NCBI GenBank assembly: GCA_963556195.1
Contig: OY744533.1
Span: 50,502,113 to 50,566,112, forward strand
DNA length: 64,000 nt
DNA from: Sepiola atlantica
Lineage: Eukaryota > Mollusca > Cephalopoda > Sepiida > Sepiolidae
Direction of reading: 5' to 3'
Both the position numbers and the translations under genes were made by a program. The notes beneath the pieces were generated by a model. That model had not been told where the DNA came from, did not search any database, and was given only the letters and a program-made list of their open reading frames with translations. Positions 33,292-43,450 of this stretch are shown in pieces; positions within the stretch are counted from its first letter, which is position 1; each line of letters begins with the position of its first letter.

Positions 33292-34537
33292 AACGTCACT
33301 AATAGTCGAGCAGGCCTTTAATAATGTAAAAGAAGACCCGCGTTTGTCCCATTTTTCTTTCAGTGTTAAAAGGCTTGCTTTATTCGTTTAAATATTGAAT
33401 AAGGAATCTCATTTAAATATTTAAAACACCACTGATGTTTTGTTCGTTTTATTCAGTTATTGGTTGCAGCAAACGTCACGTATAGTAGACTAGGCCTTTT
33501 AATAATGTAAAAGAAGACCCACGTTTGTCCCATTTTTCTTTCAGTGTTTAGGCTTGCTTTATTCGTTTGAATATTGAATAAGGAATCTCATTTAAATATT
33601 AAAACAACACTGATGTTTTGTTCGTTTTATTCAGTTATTGGTTGCAGCAAACGTGACGTATTGTAGACTAGGCCTTTTAATAATGTAAAAGAAGACCCAC
33701 GTTTGTCCCATTTTTCTTTCAGTGTTTAGGTTTCCTTTATTCGTTTAAATATTGAATAAGGAATCTCATTTAAATATTAAAACAACACCGATTTTTTGTT
33801 CGTTTTATTCAGTTATTGGTTGCAGAAAACGTCACGTATAGTAGACTAGGCCTTTTAATAATGTAAAAGAAGACCCACGTTTGTCCCATTTTTCTTTCAG
33901 TGTTTAGGCTTGCTTTATTCATTTAAATATTGAATAAGGAATCTCATTTAAATATTAAAACAACACCGATTTTTTGTTCGTTTTATTCAGTTATTGGTTG
34001 CAGAAAACGTCACGTATAGTAGACTAGGCCTTTTAATAATGTAAAAGAAGACCCACGTTTGTCCCATTTTTCTTTCAGTGTTTAGGCTTGCTTTATTCGT
34101 TTGAATATTGAATAAGGAATCTCATTTAAATATTAAAACAACACTGATGTTTTGTTCGTTTTATTCAGTTATTGGTTGCAGCAAACGTGACGTATTGTAG
34201 ATAAGGCCTTTTAATAATGTAAAAGAAGACCCACGTTTGTCCCATTTTTCTTTCAGTGTTTAGGCTTGCTTTATTCGTTTAAATATTGAATAAGGAATCT
34301 CATTTAAATATTAAAACAACACCAATTTTTTGTTCGTTTTATTCAGTTATTAGTTGCAGAAAACGTCACGTATAGTAGACTAGACCTTTTAATAATGTAA
34401 AAGAAGACCCGCGTTTGTCTCATTTTTTTTTCAGTGTGTAGGCTAGCTTTATTTGTTTAATTATTGAATAAGGAATCTCATTTAAATATTAAAACAACAC
34501 CGATTTTTTGTTCGTTTTATTCAGTTATTGGTTGCAG
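33292..34537 (+). repeat. 178-bp tandem array repeating the EGF 3' splice site (seven units)
   Basis: Each unit contains GTCACGTATAGTAGACTAGG, CCCATTTTTCTTTCAG, an AAATATTGAATAAGGAATC segment, TTCGTTTTATTCAG (the EGF acceptor) and then TTATTGGTTGCAG, the first 13 bases of an EGF exon. The next unit starts directly after that. Stub exons begin at 33457, 33635, 33813, 33991, 34169, 34347 and 34525, exactly 178 bp apart. No unit has the rest of the exon or the GTGAGT donor. The junction GTTGCAG|CAAACG equals the normal upstream CATCAG|CAAACG, pointing to a CAG microhomology crossover. Confidence 0.95.
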
Positions 34538-34542
34538 CAAAC

Positions 34543-35560
34543 GTCACGTATAGTCGACTAGGCCTTTTAATAATGTAAAAGACTAGGCCTTTAGTAAATC
34601 TAGAACTAGTAAATACGCGAACGTTTTGTCCATTCTTAAAATTGACTTTACAATTTGAAACAAAGCATCACTTTTAGTTTTGATATGTGCACAAGAAACA
34701 TGTGAGTATTAGCTAAGCCAAATCAGGCGTGAATACAAAATCGCGATTGGCGGATCTATTATACATGACGTAAGCAAACGTAAGGAATAGTCGAACAGGC
34801 CTTTCGTAAATGTAGACGGTATCATAAAAATACCCGTTCTTGTTTCCCGTTCGTTTCAGTATTTAGGCTTTCCTTATTCGTCGAAATATTGATTAACGAA
34901 TCTCTATAAAAAATTTAAGAAACGCTTATGTTTCGTTCATTTTATTCAGGGCATATCTGCACGACTGTTTACTGTCGAAATGGCGGCATTTGTAGACCAT
35001 TTAGAAACACATACAAATGCCATTGTCGCCTGGGTTACTATGGACTGAAGTGCCAACGTGAGTATTGTTTAAAACTCAACTATCTGATTTAACCCATATT
35101 GAATCTAATTCATTTGAAACGTTGTATAACTTATTGTTGCACTGTAGTGTTATGCAGCGACCGCTTCCGCTGTGGTTATGAGTCGTTTTGTGTTTACCTA
35201 TGTTCTGTAAATAAAAGAAATGACGATGTTATTTTGTATTTGAGATTTTGTGTTCTCTTGTATTTTAATCAATATATTTTAAATTCGGCTAAGTGTTGTT
35301 TATATGTGTTTAGAGGCTGTTATTATTTCGTTTTAAATATGTGGTTATTTTATTATTTAAGTATAAGAGTGCGGCATGAGATTTCTACGGGCGATAGCGA
35401 CCGTTTACGCTGTAGTTATGAGTCGTCTCGTGTTTTTGTTTTGTAAATGCAAAAAATGACAATGTTACGTTTCAGATCTCATGTTTTGTTAAGTTAGAGT
35501 AATTCTCTATCTAATTAATATATTTTTTGAGCAAGATAAAAGCTATATTTGAGAGTGGTT
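34543..35560 (+). repeat. Segmental duplication, copy 1 (holds EGF exon 8)
   Basis: The copy matches 36708-37745 with very few differences, including AAAGACTAGGCCTTTAGTAA, the exon, and the 3' flank to GAGAGTGGTTATTA. This is far more similar than any other module pair, so it is a recent duplication. Copy 2 has a small insertion (near 37543-37558) and lacks a few bases near 37680. Confidence 0.92.
34950..35057 (+). CDS. EGF-like exon 8
   Basis: This 108-bp phase 1-1 exon has an acceptor ending TTTATTCAG at 34949 and donor GTGAGT at 35058. It encodes ICTTVYC, RNGGIC, RPFRNTYKC, HC, RLGYYGLKCQ, with standard spacing. It is identical to exon 9 except for one base that makes Ile here and Thr there, just before the third cysteine. 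Confidence 0.9.
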
Positions 35561-35812
35561 ATTAATTTTTTTTTGTTTACATTGGTATGTGCAACTGTCG
35601 GTCTAAAGCACGTGCGCACCTATTGTCTTCCACTTTCGGTTGCGCTTCTGTGATTTTATCCGAAATTTACTAGTAAATAACGTTTCGTTTCGTAACGTGC
35701 TACTAAATCTTGGCATGTGTTATTGTTGTTCTGTTCATGCACAGTAAGAAAGACTGGGTCAAAAGTGTGTTTCAATCAGCGATTGAAAGATATACATGAC
35801 ATCATATATATA

Positions 35813-36376
35813 TTGGGTTGGCCAAAAGGTTCGTTCGTTTTTTGAATATCATCTTTCCGACCTACTAAAGACCGTTTTTTATTCGTATTAATAAAATCCT
35901 TATGTGATGTAGCGAGTATGATGACGTCAGTGTATAATAAGCTTTCGAGCATAGGAGTTCTTACATTTTGCTTGTATTTCAAGCCTTGAAATGGAAGAAC
36001 AGGCAGAGCACTACCCACATCTGATGCTTTATTTACTACAGAAAAGAGAAAAAAGCTATAGTAACCTGCATAAAGACATGCCATGTGTATGTGGAGAATA
36101 CCATTACAGAAAGGGGGTGCCAAAAATGGTTTGCTCAATTCCAAAAAGGAAAATATTCAGTGAGAGATGCTCCTCGCTCTGGCTGGCCAACGATGATCGA
36201 CAGTGACCAAGTGAAAGTCGTAGTATTCCGTTTGGCAACCAGACAAATCGCAGCCATTTCAAAGATTTCCAAATCGAGCGTGGAAAATGAATTGCATAAA
36301 CTCGGTTATGTTACTAAACTTGATGATTTTGTTCCACTTTCCTAAAGAAAACGAATGGACCTTTTGGCTAACCGAA
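35813..36376 (+). mobile_element. Mariner element, internally deleted
   Basis: The element is 564 bp with TA on both sides (35811-35812, 36377-36378). The left end TTGGGTTGGCCAAAAGGTTC is mirrored by the right end GGACCTTTTGGCTAACCGAA, classic mariner termini. Only the N-terminal helix-turn-helix part of a transposase remains. It is inserted in the module 5' flank, splitting the phrase GACATCA..CACG..TCGA.CAGG. Confidence 0.93.
35990..36345 (+). pseudogene. Mariner transposase, N-terminal remnant
   Basis: The fragment starts near MEEQAEHYPHLML (35991). It continues after a frame change as WFAQFQKGKYSVRDAPRSG, then WPTMIDSDQVK, IAAISKISKSSVENELHKLG, ending VPLS. The phrase F..G.FS..DAPRSGRP...DSD..K and the second helix-turn-helix are typical of mariner. 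The catalytic D..D34D domain is entirely missing and at least one frameshift is present, so it is dead. Confidence 0.85.
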
Positions 36377-36379
36377 TAC

Positions 36380-36709
36380 TTCACGCATATTCGATCAGGT
36401 ATTTAATAAATTGTCCGCTATTCGTTCCAGCATTTAGGTTTTCTTCATTCATTGAAATATTGATTCTAAAATCTCTTATATATTAAATCAACACTGATGT
36501 TTTGTTCGTTTTATTCAGTTATTGGTTGCAGCAAACGTCACGTATTGTAGACTAGGCCTTTTAATAATGTAAAAGAAGACCCATGTTTGTCCCATATTTC
36601 TTTCAGTGTTTAGGCTTCCTTTATTCGTTTAAATATTGAATAAGGAATCCCATTTAAATATTAAAACAACACTGATGTTTTGTTCGTTTTATTCAGTTAT
36701 TGGTTGCAG
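36380..36709 (+). repeat. Second array of EGF 3' splice-site units (two units)
   Basis: Stub exons TTATTGGTTGCAG start at 36519 and 36697, again 178 bp apart, with the same joint to CAAACGTCACG. The first is preceded by the ordinary module 5' flank carrying the mariner. It then runs into the second segmental-duplication copy. Confidence 0.92.
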
Positions 36710-37745
36710 CAAACGTCACGTATAGTCGACTAGGCCTTTTAATAATGTAAAAGACTAGGCCTTTAGTAAATCTAGAACTAGTAAATACGCGAACGTTTTG
36801 TCCATTCTTAAAATTGACTTTACAATTTGAAACAAAGCATCACTTTTAGTTTTGATATGTTCACAAGAAACATGTGAGTATTAGCTAAGCCAAATCAGGC
36901 GTGACTACTAATCGCGATTGGCGGATCTATTTTACATGACGTAAGCAAACGTAAGGAATAGTCGAACAGGCCATTCGTAAATGTAGACGGTATCATAAAA
37001 ATACGCGTTCTTGTTTCCCGTCCGTTTCAGTATTTAGGCTTTCCTTATTCGTCGAAATATTGATTAACGAATCTCTTTAAAAAATTTAAGAAACGCTTAT
37101 GTTTCGTTCATTTTATTCAGGGCATATCTGCACGACTGTTTACTGTCGAAATGGCGGCACTTGTAGACCATTTAGAAACACATACAAATGCCATTGTCGC
37201 CTGGGTTACTATGGACTGAAGTGCCAACGTGAGTATTGTTTAAAACTCAACTATCTGATTTAACCCATATTGAATCTAATTCATTTGAAACGTTGTATAA
37301 CTTATTGTTGCACTGTAGTGTTATGCAGCGACCGCTTCCGCTGTGGTTATGAGTCGTTTTGTGTTTACCTATGTTCTGTAAATAAAAGCAATGACGATGT
37401 TATTTCGTATTTGAGATTTTGTGTTCTGTTGTATTTTAATCAATATATTTTAAATTCGGCTAAGTGTTGTTTATATGTGTTTAGAGGCTGTTATTATTTC
37501 GTTTTAAATATGTGGTTATTTTATTATTTAAGTATAAGTGTATAATATATAATAAGAGTGCGGCATGAGATTTCTACGGGCGATAGCGACCGTTTACGCT
37601 GTAGTTATGAGTCGTCTCGTGTTTTTGTTTTGTAAATGCAAATAATGACAATGTTACGTTTAAGATCTCATGTTTTGTTAACTAATTCTCTATCTAATTA
37701 ATATATTTTTGAGCAAGATAAAAGCTATATTTGAGAGTGGTTATT
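36708..37745 (+). repeat. Segmental duplication, copy 2 (holds EGF exon 9)
   Basis: This copy is nearly identical to 34543-35560. It ends where the next module joins (GTGGTTATTAAAATCTTTTA), leading straight into EGF exon 10. Confidence 0.92.
37121..37228 (+). CDS. EGF-like exon 9
   Basis: This 108-bp phase 1-1 exon has an acceptor ending TTTATTCAG at 37120 and donor GTGAGT at 37229. It encodes ICTTVYC, RNGGTC, RPFRNTYKC, HC, RLGYYGLKCQ. It is the duplicate of exon 8 with 107 of 108 bases equal. The threonine is the residue most other modules have at this position. Confidence 0.9.
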
Positions 37746-37796
37746 AAAATCTTTTAAATATTAAATCAACACTCATGCTTCGTTTGTTTTATTTAG

Positions 37797-37904
37797 TTCG
37801 TGTTTGCTGGCCTAGTATCTGTCTAAATAGCGGCACCTGTATACCAAATGGTACCGTATACAAATGTCATTGTGCGCCGGGTTACACTGGACGAAGATGC
37901 GAAC
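37797..37904 (+). CDS. EGF-like exon 10
   Basis: This 108-bp phase 1-1 exon uses TTTATTTAG, a variant of the usual TTTATTCAG, ending at 37796, and donor GTGAGT at 37905. It encodes VCWPSIC, LNSGTC, IPNGTVYKC, HC, APGYTGRRCE. The GG turn is SG. It is the last recognisable EGF exon in the window. Paralogous 3' flank follows to about 38450, so the module is complete. Confidence 0.88.
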
Positions 37905-37919
37905 GTGAGTATTGTTTAA

Positions 37920-40080
37920 ATCTCATCAGCTCATATTTATATTAATCGATTGGAACATTGAAAAATACAAGCGTGCCTCGTTGTATTGATCTTTCTTTTA
38001 TAGTAATAATGTTTTATCGTTATTCTGTTCACGTACATTTGAAAGAGGCGATATACCCAATGAGAACATTTAATTAAAGATTTTGCTATAATGTTTGTAA
38101 TGTTGTCCTTTCTTCTTGAAAAGAAAAGAGAAAGAAATTTTGTGTAACAGAAACGAAAATTTATTACGATTATTTAATTTGATATCCGACAGTGAAATAT
38201 ACAATATTTACTGCTAAACACATAGAAAATATCAATAATGTTGTATTATCTCATTTAATATTTCACATTAAAAACTCGTAAATAGCGTACTTCAAAGATC
38301 CCGCAAGACTAAATTTTCATAAATATTTACCGTAATAATTCTTCAATTGAATTACGCTTAAATAGCAAAATATGAGTGCAACAAACATAAACATATTTTA
38401 GTCTTCAAATAAAACAATAGATGATTGGTCAAATGTCAAGAGAGTGGAATTTCTTATGGAAATCGCTCCAGACAAATCATGAAGCCACTTGGTGTATGGA
38501 GCTAAAAGAAAGAAAATAGTACCCCAACATCAAAAACTATCCAATGATAAGTGTTAGATCGATAGATTTTGATCCAGCAAACTGCAATTCTTCCTCCTTT
38601 GTCAGAGAAATCGCTTATGGAATATTAGGATAAAAGAACAAAATAAGGGGAGCGAGAGTTACGAGGCTGCCAAAAGTAAAGCAGATGCCCACGTTCTACT
38701 CTCCTGAAATTGTTGATAGATGTACATCAAACAACTACCCGATCATATAATTGATGCTTGCAGATGGAAACCACATACAAAAATGTGAATCCTCTACATA
38801 CAAATATATAAATATATACACGTACCTGACTTTATATATAGATATATATTATAAATGATTACGTCGAATGAAACAATGACGCTAACTAAGAAAAGTAGTG
38901 ATCATAAATACAAGAAGTCGGAGTTGTTTTCACTCTCACACTCAGATTTACTTCCACTGTCACTCACGAACATAAGGAATATATTCTTGTAACTATTAAA
39001 TAAATTATAATATTTTCGTTGTTTAGAAATTATCTAATGTTTACAATTTTGTAAAGCAAATTCAATAGAATTGTCAACACGTTGTCATTGTGAAATGTTA
39101 GATATTACCTGTCTTTAAAGCAAGAAATAGAGCGCCTATAAAAACAATATGGTGTGTCAATATCACAAAACCAAACAACAAAGATTGAATAATAGACGTT
39201 TAAAAAGGCTGGGACTTTCAATGGAATAAGGAAAAATTCCCAAGCAAAACAGGAAAGAATCCATTAAACTGGTGTAGATGTGGGCTAGTTCATCTCCGTG
39301 AATGCAAATACCATCGTTGGAGGGAATCCAAGAAAGAAAGAAAAGAGAGTTCACATGAAAGATCTTCTAATATTTTATAACGGTCTCTATTTCTTCGGTG
39401 ATCATGTTGGACTTACTCGAGGATCTGATGATTTTACTGCTAGTCGTTCTACTTCGCTGGTCTTTAGCCTCTCTGGTTGAGATTATTCAATTGTGTGTCT
39501 TTGATCGTTTCGCTGGTCTCGCCAATGATTAAACACAAATATATCTTCAAGATACATGTTTCGGGAAGAGATAGGGAAGAGAACGTTAACAATCAGCGGT
39601 TTTAAAACCTCACATTTTTTTTACTTCTGTTCTCGTCCGCTCTCTAACGAAACTGTCCATAGTCTCAAAGCTTCCAATATGCTATATGATCACATGGTTA
39701 CCCCCTTCCGTGTTTACGTATTCCAATACATATCACATTTGAACTTCTATCCATGTGACAGCCAAACCGCCCATTTGGATTGGGGTTGCCTGACTGAAGC
39801 CCTCCAAAGCGCAACACTATATTAATGAGTAATAACTCGATTAAGACATTAAAATAAACTCCTTTCAGTAGTGTCTAATATATACAATTATGTCAGTCTA
39901 TGTTTCGCAGTAAGACATAGATAGCATTGAATTCGAAAAATCGATCTAAATTTTGAATAGCCAGTAAATCACGAAATTTTTTTCCATCCATGTTCGACAA
40001 AAACAAAATTTGAAATTCCAACTGATTTCATCAATTTCATACTATATTCGACCAGGTATTGTTTTCTGTAACATGCCTTT
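37920..40080. other. Intron or flank after EGF exon 10
   Basis: Module 3' flank runs to about 38455. About 250 bp (38455-38705) then interrupts the conserved GAGAGTGGAATTGTTGATAGATGT phrase and is an unclassified insertion. 39080-39310 is a copy of block B (GTGTGTCAATATCAC, GGAATAAGGAAAAATTCCCA, CTAGTTCATCTC). I see nothing recognisable from 39310 to 40080. Confidence 0.5.
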
Positions 40081-40084
40081 TCCA

Positions 40085-40600
40085 GAAATGCACTGTTTAT
40101 TTCCATCTAAGATGGAGTACTGTTGCCACATTTGGGAAGGAGCCGTTCAGAGCACCCTATCCTGCCTTGAGAGGGTACAAAACCGGTTTCGAAATCTAAT
40201 GGGGGATGTATTTTCTTTTTCCTTATAGTCACGTTTTCACAGAAGAGGTGTTGCTAGTCTTTCTCTGCTCTATCATTATTTTAAAGGTAGGTGCACGACT
40301 AGGCTTCAACATATTCTCTCCCATGTAAAACATTCACAACAAAACTCGTCTAACTACAACAACTGTCAATAATTTCTCTTTCTCCCTCTCTGTACCTAAA
40401 ACTAAACAGAACTTCAATGAGCAAAGTGGTTTTTTTTCTAAAACTACCCATCTGTGGATCACAATACCGCGAGGCTGCTTCTCAGCGTACCAAACATGGT
40501 CCTTTTCAAATCCAATGTAAACAAATTCTTGTTAAATAATAAAATCTGCCCAGTTTTAACCATTGTTACCAATCATCGCAGTGCTGTCTCGCCGCCCATC
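40085..40600 (+). mobile_element. Non-LTR retrotransposon (family 1-like) 3' fragment
   Basis: MEYCCHIWEGAVQ, then CLERVQNRFRNLMG is visible at 40112-40205. A TAG follows near 40228, then RRGVASLSLLYHYFKGRC in another frame. This is the same C-terminal region of reverse transcriptase as at 337-700, damaged by stops and frameshifts. Confidence 0.75.
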
Positions 40601-40979
40601 CGACAAACAGATAAGCGGTTACCCATGAGTAAAATAGTAAAAAGAGAAAAATGAAGAAAAAAGATAATCTTCCAGAATTTCAGAATTTGCCGCTATGAAA
40701 GAAAAGCTTCGTTAAAATTAGTTACTTTTCTCTTTACACAAACGAGGAAAACGAGTCACTAATTCTTCTTCTACTGGCGCTCCGTATTTTTTTTCTTTTT
40801 CGGACCGTTGTTTTTAAAGCAAGAAGGACCGTTGTTTTCCCCATCCGAAAAGAAACGCAGCACTATTCGGCGTGAGACAAAGTTCGTGGAAGTACTTTTC
40901 ATTCAATATTTAGGAATTGATATAGAGCCATGTTAGTCAATTCTTATCTCGCTTGACATGATATACTAAACGGTGTAGC

Positions 40980-42300
40980 TTTTGCTTATAATGTGTCTTT
41001 TTATTTCTTACCAGAATAACTATCTTTTCAAATATGTAATAAATGGAAATAAAGTAAATATATAACTGCATAAAAACAAAGCATGGGTTACTTAAGTGTG
41101 AAAGTTAAGTACACTTAGAACCTTTTTGATATGGAAATAAATTGTGTATTTGTAGAAGTGAATAAAAATAAGAAGTAGAGAACAGAATGATAAGAAACTA
41201 CTTACCAATCGAGCGGCCATTTGCAATTTTGGTATTTAACGCCGCTTATTGTTAAATAGTAAGTGGGTACGTTTTCTAGTATTCCTCTTGTGATTTTGAT
41301 TCACGGACCAACGTCGACACGTACACAGGTCATTGTGTTAGCGAGTGCATACAATGCTGTGTACTGGAAACAGACGTGACGTTTTCTGGTTGAAATATTA
41401 AGAAGGGTGGAGGAGAGAGTCGCATGGAAGCTTGTGAGGCAACGCGACGTGCTGTTAATGTCTGAACATCGACAATTTTTAAAACAACGATCCGTAACCC
41501 GGGAATGCGCACCCGCCAGTAGCAGGAGATAAGTCCACGCCAACACCGTTAATAAAGGTTCTTTCTTCAAATCGATGATTTATTCATTCTTAGTGCTGTT
41601 CTTAAACATTAATTGCAGATGTCTCCAGTAATGGAGTAACGGACGACAGTGGGCGAAATCGGACGGCACGATTCTGATTCTGATTAGAATGCGATAATAA
41701 GGTACGTTTATGAACTCGTATATTCTAATTGATTCTGATATTGAATTGATAGTGTAATCTATAACTGCATAAAATCATAAAAATATCTATCCATTTTACT
41801 AAAAGAAAAAATACTGACATAACTAAAAGAATAAATATGAGCAGGACCCTATGGAAATTCCACTGTTTCATTTCTTCATTTAAATTAATCTTTTGATAAA
41901 TCAAAATATTATGACATGTAAGAATCGTAGATGAAAGTTTAATTTTAAGTAAAATATTAACTTTTACCTTCATTTAGAACTAGCTGCGCCGATCTGGCGT
42001 TGCCCGGGAGTCATTACGTTCAAATCTATTGTATATGTATTTTTAACCTCGCCTATTTTGGTTCAGTATATATGCTTCAAGTGAACATCATTTTGTATTT
42101 ATAAAAACAAAGCAAGAGTTACGTCCGATATGTAAAAAAACATGGTGTATTTATAAAAGAGTTAGTGAATAAAAATACAGAATTGGAGAACAGGATAAGA
42201 AACTACTTGTCATTTGAGCAAACATGTGCAATTTTGTTATGTAAAGCCGCTTATAACAAAGCACTAAAACAAAATTCATAAAAAAAGATTATAGAAATCA
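40980..42300. repeat. Dispersed repeat pair around an unclassified insert
   Basis: 40980-41250 and 42040-42270 are paralogous in the same orientation (AAAAACAAAGCA.G.GTTAC, GTGAATAAAAATA, GA.AAGAAACTACTT, TTGCAATTTTG, GCCGCTTAT). Near 41980 is AGCTGCGCCGATCTGGCGTT, GCCCGGG, a GC-rich phrase that looks like the edge of a mobile element. 41300-41680 is GC-richer, with no recognisable product. Confidence 0.5.
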
Positions 42301-43450
42301 AAGTTTTTAAACTAATATTATGCTATGTAAATATGTTCAAGAAGTAAGTACTGTATTATTTTATGTAAACACATGTTATTGTTTATCTGATAGCTGAAGT
42401 AGATTGAGCAATGTTGAAATTTATATTTTGTAATCACGTTAGCTGATTTTTCTTTTTAGGTCGTAATTGAAAAAGGTCTTCATTTTGCGAATGTTCCAGG
42501 CCAAACGAAATCGAAGCGAACTACATTTTAATTTCAGCTATAATAAATAAAAATTGACCCGTCAGAATAAAATATTGATTTATGCGCTTAAATGCTGTGT
42601 GGATCTATTTTCGAAAATCTGACTGAATTTTCTTTATACCGTAGATAAAGATATTTGTAACCGTATTAGTCAATAAAAAGATTCCATTTAATAACAACAA
42701 AATGTTTGAAGTTGTAGAGATGTGTTTTTTTTTAACACCTTTTCTTCTATAAACATTGTTTAACAACTTTTGCAATGAAATTAAGTTGAAAAAATCAGTT
42801 ATCGTTTGCTTCTTGCTTACACATACAAAGAAATATATATTAATACTACTTCTGTGTCGAATTTAGCAATCTTTTTATTTAGTATAAGCGTATTAACAGA
42901 GTTACGGTCGTGATAACGAACTAATAGAGGGTTTGGTTCGGTTTCTTTTACAACATATCAACAATCTATGTATTATTTAATGCCGAATAAACTTATCAAC
43001 TATAATTCTATATTTAGGAAAAGTATTTATATGCATATAATACATTGCTCTCAGAATACATAGCTCTCCGAATAAATTGCACTACTCTTTGAAAACATTG
43101 CACTACTCTTAGAAAACATTACTCTTAGAAAACATTGATTTTTGAAAATAAATTTCATAGAGGGTACCATCACTACTCAAGAATAGGAAAACCATGCCCC
43201 TCAAGGCAGCACACCACCAGTGACATTACTTCCATAATACATCACTTTTTTAAAACAATACTCTTTGAAAACATTATTCTTTAAAAAAATACTTTTAAAA
43301 AATTACGCCATGGCATTGGTAATCTTCCTTGTCCTAACACGATGGACCATCATCCATCGCCTTCTAGTATCTATTTGGAAAGAAAACAAAAAGGAGAAAT
43401 AAGGTTTTGATTTTTTGAAGAATCAGATTGTATAATACGGTTAGGGGATT
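42300..43450. other. AT-rich non-coding DNA
   Basis: I see no exon, array or element here apart from short degenerate phrases such as CTCTTAGAAAACATT / CTCTTTGAAAACATT, repeated several times between 43050 and 43290. Confidence 0.5.

Larger units (their letters stand above)
2710..37904 (+). other. Multi-EGF gene locus: nine intact symmetrical exons plus one broken
   Basis: Ten EGF-type exons on one strand share the same architecture: acceptor TTTTATTCAG (or close), two bases, 35 codons, one base, donor GTGAGT. Every intron is therefore phase 1, and any exon can be added or skipped without changing frame. Joining neighbours gives ordinary codons at each junction and no stop. Each domain has the spacing C-x4-C-x5-C-x8-C-x-C-x8-C. 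I see no calcium-binding EGF consensus, signal peptide, transmembrane helix or stop exon, so the gene begins and ends outside or in exons I cannot recognise. Multi-EGF proteins are usually secreted or cell-surface adhesion or scavenger-receptor proteins; the specific role here is unknown. Insertions and arrays in the introns account for the variable spacing (0.5 to 8.3 kb). Confidence 0.75.

Noticed and set aside
33292..34537. Array of functional EGF exons
   Set aside because: Each unit stops after the first 13 exon bases and has no cysteine-rich coding part or donor.
41301..41570. Small secreted cysteine-rich protein on the - strand (hydrophobic start, six cysteines)
   Set aside because: The frame has no ATG start (it begins at TTG after a stop), no splice context and no conserved spacing. 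It lies inside a repeat-flanked insert. Chance is more likely.
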